Of a stretch of DNA of 64,000 nt, positions 48,146 through 57,298 are shown piece by piece. The notes under the pieces were generated by a model. The model made no database searches. It saw nothing but the letters and a program-made list of their open reading frames with translations, and was not told the origin of the DNA. This DNA comes from Sinohyriopsis cumingii (Eukaryota > Mollusca > Bivalvia > Unionida > Unionidae): assembly GCA_028554795.2 (NCBI GenBank), contig CM068838.1, positions 87,610,944 through 87,674,943 of the forward strand, written 5' to 3'. Each line of letters starts with the position of its first letter. Position 1 is the first letter of the stretch. The position numbers and the translations under genes were made by a program.

Positions 48146-48990
48146 CTTTTTTAGTCTGCTATATAGGAATACCTGAAAATAAACTGCAACAAAACTGAGA
48201 AGAGATGAGTGATAGGAGGATAGAAACCACAATAATGTGTGTTAAAATTTAACTAAAACACTTATCATATGATAAAAATTCCAAATTCTAGGGATGGGGG
48301 TATAATTTTATTGTTGGAATCATCTCTAAAGAATTTAGCAAGGTCTGGGAGTGAAATTCCCTGCAAAGCTGAGTTGAGGGTGCCGATAATGCCTAACACA
48401 ATATTGTTCATGGGAACTACAAAGTAATAAGCTAAGATTCATTACAGTCCAATTCAGTTACCTTTACAAATCAAAAGGGAACTAGGGAAGATAATCCTTT
48501 TTTTTTCTACATATCTAATTTGGTTCATATATTTTATCATCTTTAGGAAAAAAACCAATAAATAAATAAATGATTAAGGAAATAAAGAAATCAATCAATG
48601 CATGAGGCAAATTGATGAGTTTCCAGATAACAGCTCCAACAGAATGTAATTTTTTCACATTGAATAACAACCAGGCTCTTTCTCATTTTAAATCTCAAAC
48701 AGTATTTCAAGCGGTTCTTACTTTTTGCATAAATGCAATCTTGATATGTACTGCAGTTTTGAAGTTCATAATGCCTTATTCATATGTGACGAGACATGTA
48801 AGCTTGCAATGATAGACTTATTCAAGCTATTTTTTAAGTGTTACACTAACTAGGAACATCCTCTACCTGAAAGGCCTCAGCTAAGAAGTAAAAATATTTA
48901 TTTCAGGGGAGGTTATTTTCTAGAATGAGTATACTTCTGAACAGGCTGCTTGGGAAACCATGCAGCAAATCTAACAATGGGTGGACTAAC

Positions 48991-49148
48991 CTGAATTGAG
49001 GAATCCCAAATTCCAGTTGCAGCCAGGTTTGGGCAGGATGAAATTTTCCAGTATGGTGTTTACAGAGCAGCTTCCAGCATCCATACACACTCCTGCTTTG
49101 AATGTCAGCAGCAAATTGTCCTTTCCTGCTAAATCCTCCAGCACAAAA
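48991..49148 (-). CDS. Exon B1 of the modular gene
   Basis: 158 bp, acceptor TTCTCAG, donor G|GTTAGT. It reads FKAGVC, SC, FILPKPGCNW and ends Asn-Ser-Gly. It joins A1 through AGT (Ser). Confidence 0.82.
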
Positions 49149-49780
49149 CTGAGAAGAAACATCACAGAGACTTGTAAATATATACTGTAGTTAGAAAAAA
49201 TTTGTACTGTAATAAAGGAAAATCTTGGGACTATTTTCACAACTGGGCAGAGAAATGTCATTTTCACATGCAGTATTTAATCGTGTCATTAGGTAAAGAT
49301 ATATATAACTACTTATCAATTAATCACTTTTTACACATATCCAACTAATCAACTCAATGAAACAACTCTATCAACAAAAGTATGATACAAATGTTCAAAA
49401 ACAAAAGCAATATTGATTTTTACACACTTTTAAAAGAAAAATGTTCTTTATGTAACTGAAATATGTTAAACTGAAATTGATTTCCACAATATATAAAGTT
49501 TCATTACATTTCATCAAAAGTCAATTCATCTTTGGCTGAATTGCTGAAACCTTTCCACATCTAAAAGCAAAAAATGATGGGAATAAGTGATAAAATGTTA
49601 GTGCTGGATAGTAATTGCTCTGACATTAGGATGAAATGCTGCAAAATAAAAAATGTCCATAACAGTTAAATTAAATACGACAGTTAAATTAAATACAAGT
49701 CATTCAATTATCTATGCAATCTTGCAGTAAATGAAATTCTGTTTCATAGAACATTATGCACTGGAGTTAATAACACTCAC
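49149..49780. other. Intron A1-B1
   Basis: A 632-bp AT-rich intron with nothing recognisable. Confidence 0.45.
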
Positions 49781-50036
49781 CTCACTCTTAGAATACCATG
49801 TATACTGAAGGATTTTTCTACTCCCCATTCCAAGTCATTCAACATAACATCAAAATGGAGTTTTTCTAGTCCTACAGTCAGCCTGTAATTACAGTAGTCA
49901 ATGTCTAGGTACAGGTTAAATGTGCGCTTTATCTCTGCCACCTCCACACAGCAATCAATTCTTGTACAAGAAGCATGTACAGTGCATGTCATCACATCAG
50001 GAATGCTGGGAAGGGATGCTGGCAGACTGTCACAAC
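49781..50036 (-). CDS. Exon A1 of the modular gene (most 5' exon seen)
   Basis: 256 bp, acceptor ATGCAG, donor AG|GTGAGT. All six A cysteines are present (TC, SC, IDCC, DYC); it ends DLEWGVEKSF then HGILRVR. Its phase-1 start means another exon, presumably a C exon, lies further upstream beyond the Polinton. Confidence 0.83.
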
Positions 50037-50671
50037 CTGCATTAATAAAAAAAGAGACTTAAGTGAGCCTTATATAGCACACCTGACTTACATAACTTAA
50101 AATTTGACCATTCATCGCAGGCTTATGCAGGATTTTAAGAACACAGCCTGGATAAACTATCTTCCAAACTTCATTCATGTTCATTTGACCTATTTTAACA
50201 TATCCTGATAAAAAAATTCAGAAGATAATGGCATACAAAATATTTATAGTGTATTGCTAACAGCTGAAGTCATTTAAGGTTTAGTGATTATGTGTACCAG
50301 CAGATCATAAAAATCACTATTATTGGAAATGTCTTTGTTCAATAACCTTACAAATAGTACATTAGTTCTGTATTTATTTTGATGGATTCAAATTGTCAGT
50401 AGTAATCTGGTTTTTATCAATCTGAAATTTTTGTTGCTATGTTTTTTAGTGACAAGCAAATGCTCATAAAGATTGTCCTGTGTCACACTAATGTCTGATA
50501 TGTTAACTAGAACCCCAAGTATAATGGCTGGTACTGAATCATTGTCATCTTTGTCACTTCAAATAGCAGATATATCACTTGCTTTGACAATCCATAATTT
50601 CACAAAGAATAGCATCAATTGTTGGTATAAAAAGTGTTATCTCTATCAGAATTAATATAATTCAAGAAATC

Positions 50672-50868
50672 CACACCCTTGTTACCAGACCCAAGAAATC
50701 TACACCCTTGTTACCAGACCCAAAAAATCAACACCCTTGTTACCAGACCCATGAAATCTACACCCTTGCTACCAGACCCAATAAATCAACACCCTTGTTA
50801 CCAGACCCAAGAAATCAACACCCTTTTTACCAGACCCAAGAAATCAACACCCTTGTTACCAGACCCAA
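50672..50868. repeat. 29-bp minisatellite, about 7 copies
   Basis: Units of AAGAAATCTACACCCTTGTT plus ACCAGACCC end exactly where the SINE head begins (AAGGTGGCC). Confidence 0.9.
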
Positions 50869-51065
50869 GGTGGCCTAGTGGTTAGAGCATCCACCTCAGA
50901 TATGGGAGGTTGTGGGTTCGATCCCCGGTCGAGTCATACCAAAGACTTATAAAATGGTACTAACAGCTGCCTCATCTGGTGCTCAGCATTAAGAGGTTAG
51001 TGTTAGGATTGGTGGGCCTGGTGTACCCAAATGTTAATGGCATGTCATTATCCCACTTTTGTTAC
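50869..51065 (+). mobile_element. tRNA-derived SINE, plus orientation
   Basis: It has A box TGGCCTAGTGG (50871-50881) and a perfect B box GGTTCGATCCC (50915-50925). The body continues CATACCAAAGACTTATAAAA, TGGTACTAACAGCTGCCT and GCTCAGCATTAAGAGG, as in the inverted copy near 31.5 kb. The 3' end is approximate. Confidence 0.82.
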
Positions 51066-52409
51066 TCAGCCCCTTTGTTATTTAAATGACTGTCATTGCA
51101 TATCTGGTATTAGTGCATCAGGTCATAAAAACATTATAATTTCTATAATTTTCTCAAGCAAACAATGCAAATCCAATGCTATAACCAATTAAATACTATA
51201 ACAAAGAAAGATAATAACAAAGCTTTGGAATACATAGTAATGAGAAAATTTGGATGGGGAAATTAAACTCAAGCATTCTAACTGATAAAATGTTAATCCA
51301 AGACCACAATCTTTACTGTGTAATCTCAAGATCATAAAAGGTAATAAGCTCAGCTATTCAGGTGCAAGGTGTCCCATTAATATGGCACAAATTTTCTGTT
51401 TAAAGAAAATCAGATACAAAATATTGTTTCAAGTGGCAACGAGCTCAGACAATCAGATGCCAGATCACCTCCCTGACATGCATGGGTCCTGTTCACTTTC
51501 AATATTCTCAAAATCTTGAAGATATAAGCTAAAAGCTCAAATATATATGAAATCATACACTTTATCGAAATTGTCCAAAATTTTAAGAAATAAGCATAAA
51601 TCCTAAAGTCTTATCAAATTTTCAAAAATCCGACTTCCACACTGGTCACAAACTCTGCCAGTCAGATGCAAATTCACCTCATTAATATGTGTGGCTTTTG
51701 CTCATTATTGAACCCATCCAAGATCATGATGACACAAGTTCAGATTTCAAGTCTGATCAAACTTAAACCAGAAATGTGCCTTTTAGAGAGACAAGAAAAT
51801 CAGCCAATCAGATACAACATCACCTAATGGATGGATTATAATGAACTTGTATGTGATCTTAATGACTGAAGCATATCTTTCAAGTTTGATAGAAATACAT
51901 CAGACAGAAAGAACAGGACAGGTCAGGATAGATCAGGAAATCATCACTGAAACCGTCCATGATGATACAAGACCAGATTTCAAGTCTGATCAAACTCGAA
52001 CCAAAAATGTGTCTTCCTGAGAGACAACAAGATCAACCATTGAGATACAACATCACCTGATTAGTATGCATGGATATTGCCCATTACAATGAACTTGTCT
52101 TTGATCTTAATGATTGAAGCATATCTTTCAAGTTTGATTAAAACTGGATTAGAAATCATCCATGTGACAGAAAAGACAGGTCATGTCAAGACATATCAGA
52201 AGATTTTAAAAATTTGTTTTGGAGCTCTGAACTCAAAAGAAGGAGGATATTCATCAACCCAATTTTTAAGCACTCAAATGGACAAAAAAATTAAACTACC
52301 AAACAAAACTACATTATTTAAATATGAAAATAAGCACGTCATCTCATCAAATCAGTCCTTTCATGGTAACTTGTTGCCATTCATACTCTCTTTGTATGTA
52401 GCATAACCA

Positions 52410-53401
52410 TTTTTAGCATTTTTTAGATCGTTATCCTTGTTACAGTTTGCATCATTGCTGATCTTAGCATTTATTAGATCATTATCCTTGTTACAGTTTG
52501 CATCATTGCTCATCTTAGCATTCATTAGATCGTTATCCTTGTTACAATTTGCATCATTGCTCATCTTAGCATTTATTAGATCGTTATCCTTGTTACAGTT
52601 TGCATCATTGCTCATCTTAGCATTTTTTAGATTGTTATCCTTGTTACAGTTTGCATCATTGCTGATCTTAGCATTTTTTAGATTGTTATCCTTGTTACAG
52701 TTTGCATCATTGCTGATCTTATCATTTTTTAGATCGTTATCCTTGTTACAGTTTGCATCATTGCTCATCTTAGCATTTTTTAGATTGTTATCCTTGTTAC
52801 AGTTTGCATCATTGCTGATCTTAGCATTTTTTAGATTGTTATCCTTGTTACAGTTTGCATCATTGCTGATCTTAGCATTTTTAGATTGTTATCCTTGTTA
52901 CAATTTGCATCATTGCTGATCTTAGCATTCATTAGATCATTATCCTTGTTACAGTTTGCATAATTGCTGATCTTATTTTTTAGATTGTTATCCTTGTTAC
53001 AGTTTGCATCATTGCTGATCTTAGCATTTTTCAGATTGTTATCCTTGTTACAGTTTGCATCATTGCTGATCTTAGCATTTTTTAGATTGTTATCCTTGTT
53101 ACAGTTTGCATCATTGCTGATCTTATCATTTTTAGATCGTTATCCTTGTTACAGTTTGCATCATTGTTGATCTTAGCATTTTTTAGATTGTTATCCTTGT
53201 TACAGTTTGCATCATTGCTGATCTTAGCATTTTTTAGATTGTTATCCTTGTTACAGTTTGCATCATTGCTGATCTTAGCATTTTTTAGATTGTTATCCTT
53301 GTTACAGTTTGCATCATTGCTGATCTTAGCATTTTTTAGATTGTTATCCTTGTTACAGTTTGCATCATTGCTGATCTTATCATTTTTTAGATTGTTATCC
53401 T
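52410..53401. repeat. 51-bp satellite interrupted by the Polinton
   Basis: About 19 units containing TTGTTACAGTTTGCATCATT and GCTGATCTTAGCATTTTTTA followed by GATTGTTATCC. It stops inside a unit: after TTATCCT the next base would be TGTTAC but the viral element starts instead. The unit is a multiple of three without stops, hence false open frames. Confidence 0.92.
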
Positions 53402-53641
53402 AGCAGCAGAGGGGGCGAATCGGACATTTTGTCCAATCGTTATTTTGCTTAATTATTACTTTCTGCACTCAACGATCTAGTGTCGTCAGCGCCTGGTAAA
53501 AAAAAAACGACGACGTCGTTGGGGAATCGTCGTGTCGTCATTTGGTTTAATTAACACCTTCTGCGCGCTGATCCCCAGCGTCGTCAGCGTCCGGTAAGCA
53601 CATCGACGACCGCGTCGATGTCATCGCCCCCTCTGCTGCTA
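53401..53641. repeat. Left terminal region with fold-back inverted repeat
   Basis: TAGCAGCAGAGGGGGCGA (53401-53418) is exactly complementary to 53624-53641. Between them lie two degenerate copies of a 98-bp unit (TTAATTA...CTTCTGC...GTCGTCAGCG...GGTAA, from 53449 and 53547) and a 9-bp hairpin (53600-53608 with 53613-53621). No coding frame. Likely part of the terminal inverted repeat and replication origin (inference). Confidence 0.7.
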
Positions 53642-53665
53642 AGTGGTTATTTACAATGAAAATCT

Positions 53666-54517
53666 TTATGATCTTACAAACAGAGTGATCACTAACTCCT
53701 CCTCTTGCAGATCAATTAGGTTATTTGACTGATCGGTAATTCTAAAATTAATTCTCGTTAAAAACCGATCATGGCATCGCATATAGACCGGATTAATCGG
53801 ACTCTCAACGATTAAAAATCCCGGAGGGGCTGTTGGTGAAAACGAATAAAGGATATATCCCTGTTGAGCCTGATTTGATTGCTTGGTATCTACCTGGTAA
53901 CTTCCTTCGATAGCATCACACACTAGATTAATCGCTATCACCGATGCAATATTTACGTTGTATGGAGCAATATGCCTACCACCATCTCCGTTATCGTGTC
54001 TGAGGATAGTTGATGGGGGGGCATCCGCGGGTGGATTCTCAGGCCATCCAAGTATGGTTCTTATTGAACTGTTATAAATATCAACCATATACCCCGGTGT
54101 GCTTATTTCAATCGTCGACGATAACGTCGGTTCATGAACCGTAATAGCGATTTTTGATTCCTTTCCTGTGATCGATTTTATCCTGCGTTGAAATTCTTTA
54201 TTGATTTGCTCTATTTGGTATGACCCAGTTGGTATTGTAACCTCCTCCCAGTCTGGGGTCCCATCGGGTTTATTTGTCCGTGCAAAAACCAGCGAGTTAT
54301 TAGGTTGTTGTCCGTTAAATGCGTCCGCTCGGATATTAGGCCAACTGTGATATACTCGCAATTTTGCCAGCGCTATTTCCTTTACTGGAACCGGTGATGG
54401 AAAGTTTACACTGAATTCGGGTTTCGTTGATGTTATCGATATCATATTTGTTTGTACCGGAGTGGTATTCTCCGCGATCCGCTGAAGTAATTGAGACCCT
54501 TCGGGGTTCAGCGACAT
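53666..54517 (-). CDS. Penton-like minor capsid protein (putative)
   Basis: 283 aa, the last gene before the left terminus. Motifs visible are a SWPN stretch (58-61), ITIPTGSYQI-like residues (93-102), IRTILGW (152-158) and a beta-rich C-terminus ending in alternating hydrophobic residues. This layout is seen in penton/vertex proteins of Polinton-like elements (from memory). A single jelly-roll is expected but cannot be shown here. Its ATG follows the stop of the next gene upstream by 5 nt, so the two are tightly packed. Confidence 0.55.
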   Translation of the reverse strand: MSLNPEGSQLLQRIAENTTPVQTNMISITSTKPEFSVNFPSPVPVKEIALAKLRVYHSWPNIRADAFNGQQPNNSLVFARTNKPDGTPDWEEVTIPTGSYQIEQINKEFQRRIKSITGKESKIAITVHEPTLSSTIEISTPGYMVDIYNSSIRTILGWPENPPADAPPSTILRHDNGDGGRHIAPYNVNIASVIAINLVCDAIEGSYQVDTKQSNQAQQGYILYSFSPTAPPGFLIVESPINPVYMRCHDRFLTRINFRITDQSNNLIDLQEEELVITLFVRS

Positions 54518-54522
54518 TATTA

Positions 54523-55059
54523 TTATTCGTTGTTTTTAGTGTCTAATTTTAACAACCAGGTGGTTTCGGCTTCCAGTTGAAAATCCTCGATTTTTGACAT
54601 CGCGGAGCTATATAACTGGACCATCGTGGAGAATTCAACATCGGATACGAACAAATTATCAATCGATAACGAGATCAACCCGGATAATTTCGAGTATGCG
54701 TCGGATACTATTTGATGTTTTACTGTATACTCGTTGAGTTTTTTCTGAAAACACGATGATATCTTCCTAGTGATTGCGTTGGCAACTCCAGCAACTGTTG
54801 TCATTGCGGAGACAGCGATTGGAACAGCGATCGGGGCTATCGTGGTCACCGTGGATAAAATAACACCGGCGCCAGCTACTATACCCGATACCGAGTACAC
54901 GACCGCGTCGATGGCGGTTATTTTACGACGGTATTTTTTTATTTTTGCACGGTATTGTTCGGAAAGCGTTTTCAAGTTCGCGGAAAATTCTTTTGCGGTA
55001 TCGAATCGATATTGATGTGACGTCGGTGATACCTCTGATTCAATTTCCTTGGTGGTCAT
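54523..55059 (-). CDS. Small hydrophobic virion-type protein, unknown
   Basis: 178 aa. A charged N-terminal helix (20-48) is followed by a long Gly/Ala/Val/Ile-rich hydrophobic stretch (50-96, room for two membrane helices with Pro-containing turns) and an amphipathic helical C-terminus. One Cys (103). It sits between the fibre-like and penton-like genes. It might be a membrane-active or fibre-anchoring protein, but no family is recognised. Confidence 0.6.
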   Translation of the reverse strand: MTTKEIESEVSPTSHQYRFDTAKEFSANLKTLSEQYRAKIKKYRRKITAIDAVVYSVSGIVAGAGVILSTVTTIAPIAVPIAVSAMTTVAGVANAITRKISSCFQKKLNEYTVKHQIVSDAYSKLSGLISLSIDNLFVSDVEFSTMVQLYSSAMSKIEDFQLEAETTWLLKLDTKNNE

Positions 55060-55084
55060 TTTTATTTTAAAAGAGCTAGTGTTT

Positions 55085-56797
55085 TTAATTACTTAGATTC
55101 GCTGCAAATTCCACATACCATGTAATGTTTGCCCGGGTTAGATTTCTATCAACGGCATAAATTGTAAACTGTTCAGTTGCGTTCCTGTCTATAATTGTTG
55201 ATATTGTATTGTTAAACCCGGATGAACTCGACGATAATATATTAAACTGCATCATTGAAACCAGTGTCAATCGATAAATACCCTTGACAGTTGCGGTAAT
55301 ATTTACTGTATTCTGTGTAGGAGTCCAATCGAATGATCCATGCCGAATTGTGTATACTGTGTTGATGATGTTCTCATGAGGGATTTTTATTTTTTCGAAT
55401 TGCTCTGCTACTCTCGGTAGTCCGTCTTTAATCGCTTCAACATCAGTTTTAATCGTTCCTATTTCCTGTATATGCGTGTCCACATCTTTTTTGTTCGCTG
55501 CAACCCTAGTAATGAGTGTATTTATTTCCTGTATATGCGTGTCTATACTTTTTTTGTTCGCTATAACATTAATTTTGAGTACTTCTATTTCCCCTTCATG
55601 CACGTCTATACTTTTTTTGCTCGCTATAGCATTAGTGTTAATTGTTTCTATTCTCTGTCCATGCGCGTCTACATTATTTATGATCGTTACAACATTAGTT
55701 TTGATTGTTTCTATTTCCCGTGTATTCTCGGTCATACTTTTTTTGTTCGCTGCAACATCAAGTTTGATTGTTCCTATTTCATATGTATGCACGTCTATGC
55801 TTTTTTTGTTCGCTGCAACATCAGTTTTGATTATTCCTATTCCCCGCCAATACGCGTCTACATTTTTTTTGTTCGCTTCAACATCAGTTTTGATTGTTCC
55901 TATTTCCTGTGTATGGGCGTCCACACTCTTTTTGTTCGCTTCAATATCAGTTTTGATTGTTCCTATTTCCTGTGTATGTGCGTCCATATTATTTATGATC
56001 GTTGTAACATCAGTTTTGATTGTTTCTATTTTCCGTCCATGCGAGTCTACATTATTTATGATCGTTGCAACATTAGCGCCGATTGTTTCTATTTCCCGTT
56101 CATGCGAGTCTACACTCTTTTTGTTCGTTGCAACATTAGTTTTGATTGTTTCTATTTCCTGTCTATACGCAGTGATATCATTTATAGTTATTGTGATCTC
56201 ATCCGGCTTGGTATTTTTTTTACCAAAGAATTTATCAAAGTTGTCATCGATCCTGTTAACATTTTTTCGTAACGAGGTAAATTGGCCCGGCAGCGTCATA
56301 AGATCCGAAATAGCATTTGTTATTATTATAAAATTCGGTTCGGTTGCCGTCGGGGGCCCCCGAAAAAAACTATCGACAATGTGTCGCACATCGTCGAAAT
56401 GCGTTAGCGTCGACATGAACTGTTTTTCATGCAAGTTAAATTCACTACGTAAACCTTTTAACGAATTTGACATGGTTATATAATTGTCGCCAAGTGTACT
56501 TATTTTTCCATTTATCGTCAAGATGGATTCACCCGGTTTGAGTCGTCCGTCGCTGGTATACAGCGCGATAGTGTCCTCGGCGGCATCACGCTGTCGTATT
56601 AAAACGTCATTCAGTGACACATTACCGGATTTCAATTTACCCTGGCGGTCTTGAAATACAACTATTTCGCCCGGGTCAACACTTGTTAGATTCAACATAT
56701 CAGCGATTTCATCCTCAATTAGTTTTTTTATGTCGGCGGCGGCCGTTTCCGTGGATTCTTTCAGCGCCGAAACCGGTCGCCCCCAGATATCAATCAT
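55085..56797 (-). CDS. Fibre-like protein with 12 x 21-residue coiled-coil repeats
   Basis: 570 aa. The N-terminal part (1-214) contains two beta-type motifs, around residues 44-66 and 77-98 (GKLKSG, GRLKPG), like those in fibre shafts. Residues 215-466 are twelve exact 21-residue repeats (type IETIKTNVATNKKSVDSHERE, given in pieces: IETIK, NVATNKK, VDSHE), three heptads each. Hydrophobic residues fill a and d, while Asn or Ile (position 11) and His (position 18) occupy d in every repeat, as in trimeric adhesin stalks. Residues 467-570 are beta-rich and likely form a head. The probable role is host attachment at the capsid vertex (inference). The upstream sequence contains TTTACAATAATA just before the ATG. 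Confidence 0.75.
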   Translation of the reverse strand: MIDIWGRPVSALKESTETAAADIKKLIEDEIADMLNLTSVDPGEIVVFQDRQGKLKSGNVSLNDVLIRQRDAAEDTIALYTSDGRLKPGESILTINGKISTLGDNYITMSNSLKGLRSEFNLHEKQFMSTLTHFDDVRHIVDSFFRGPPTATEPNFIIITNAISDLMTLPGQFTSLRKNVNRIDDNFDKFFGKKNTKPDEITITINDITAYRQEIETIKTNVATNKKSVDSHEREIETIGANVATIINNVDSHGRKIETIKTDVTTIINNMDAHTQEIGTIKTDIEANKKSVDAHTQEIGTIKTDVEANKKNVDAYWRGIGIIKTDVAANKKSIDVHTYEIGTIKLDVAANKKSMTENTREIETIKTNVVTIINNVDAHGQRIETINTNAIASKKSIDVHEGEIEVLKINVIANKKSIDTHIQEINTLITRVAANKKDVDTHIQEIGTIKTDVEAIKDGLPRVAEQFEKIKIPHENIINTVYTIRHGSFDWTPTQNTVNITATVKGIYRLTLVSMMQFNILSSSSSGFNNTISTIIDRNATEQFTIYAVDRNLTRANITWYVEFAANLSN

Positions 56798-57248
56798 TAT
56801 TATTGTAAATGTTATTCTCTAAAATCCGTTGAGCTTCTACGACCCCACTAGTGTATTCGTTTACAACCATATGAGGTGGTTTTCGCGATGATGAAATCGC
56901 CGCAAGTACGTTCAATACCTCACGGCCACATATCGGTGGGTCACTTAACTGCTGTGTTGGCAGCGTGGAATAAAAAACCGGGGCTGAACACGCCCGGGCT
57001 GAACACGCCCGGACATACCGCATGAACTCTTTCGGCGGGGCTAACCCGTATGAATCAAAATAGACGATTGCACGCGGATCAATCGCGTACGCAACCCAAT
57101 GAGTTCCCGCTCCGGAGGACCCATCGAGGTTAATTATGCCTGTTTCAGTATTCCTTGGGGCCGCCGGTAATTGATCCCTCATAAAAACACCTCTGAAGTT
57201 TTTTATCGCTAGCGCGTTTGCGGCGTCTATTAAATCAAAATTAGACAT
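56790..57248 (-). CDS. Adenain-type maturation cysteine protease
   Basis: The likely start is the Met at 57248 (152 aa); the frame stays open to an ATG at 57344, but that stretch overlaps the upstream gene and is a repeated Met-Thr-Pro-Glu-Ser sequence. Catalytic residues are in the order of adenovirus protease: His (GTHW), Asp (YFDSYG), Gln (TQQL), Cys (PICGRE). A 15-bp duplication gives CSARACSARA between Asp and Gln. It would cleave capsid and core precursors during virion maturation. Its last codons overlap the fibre gene start by 8 nt. Confidence 0.88.
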   Translation of the reverse strand: MSNFDLIDAANALAIKNFRGVFMRDQLPAAPRNTETGIINLDGSSGAGTHWVAYAIDPRAIVYFDSYGLAPPKEFMRYVRACSARACSAPVFYSTLPTQQLSDPPICGREVLNVLAAISSSRKPPHMVVNEYTSGVVEAQRILENNIYNNND

Positions 57249-57298
57249 GGGAGTCATAGACTCAGGAGTCATTGACTCAGGAGTCATAGACTCTTGCG

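Larger units (their letters stand above)
45317..48990. other. Intron B1-C1
   Basis: A 3.7-kb intron with a 24-bp repeat (46595-46765) and a 36-bp repeat (47875-48145); otherwise AT-rich with no exon seen. Confidence 0.45.
826..50036 (-). other. Large host gene of tandem three-exon (A-B-C) cysteine-rich modules, partial
   Basis: Nineteen minus-strand exons in strict order A-B-C, A-B-C... were found by matching translations and splice sites. Phases never vary: C to A phase 1, A to B phase 2, B to C phase 1. The six complete modules are 591, 597, 594, 588, 591 and 603 nt, all divisible by three. Each has 10 cysteines (6 in A, 3 in B, 1 in C) except module 3. Because a module begins and ends in phase 1, it can be duplicated without a frame change. 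The cysteine pattern suggests an extracellular disulfide-bonded protein (inference). No signal peptide, first exon or membrane segment is visible; the 5' end lies above 50 kb. I do not recognise the family. Confidence 0.8.
50037..53401. other. Intron 5' of exon A1, repeat-rich
   Basis: No further exon is seen. Contents are a 29-bp repeat, a SINE, several degenerate copies of a dispersed repeat (about 51300-52160, sharing AATCAG(C)CAATCAGATRCAA and CATCACCT) and the 51-bp satellite into which the viral element inserted. Confidence 0.5.

Noticed and set aside
50869..50942. Functional tRNA gene
   Set aside because: Good A and B boxes but no paired acceptor stem, and the sequence continues into a SINE body found again at 31.5 kb.
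52361..53403. ORFs of 68-160 aa with leucine-rich repeats
   Set aside because: Translations of the 51-bp satellite; not conserved in frame across units with indels.
53402..53641. Independent 240-bp MITE with 17-bp inverted repeats
   Set aside because: The two sides have no matching target duplication, and the left end coincides with the Polinton boundary.
55472..56483. Antisense ORFs of 266 and 335 aa
   Set aside because: Mirror frames of the fibre-like gene's 63-bp repeats; the minus frame has the coherent heptad pattern.
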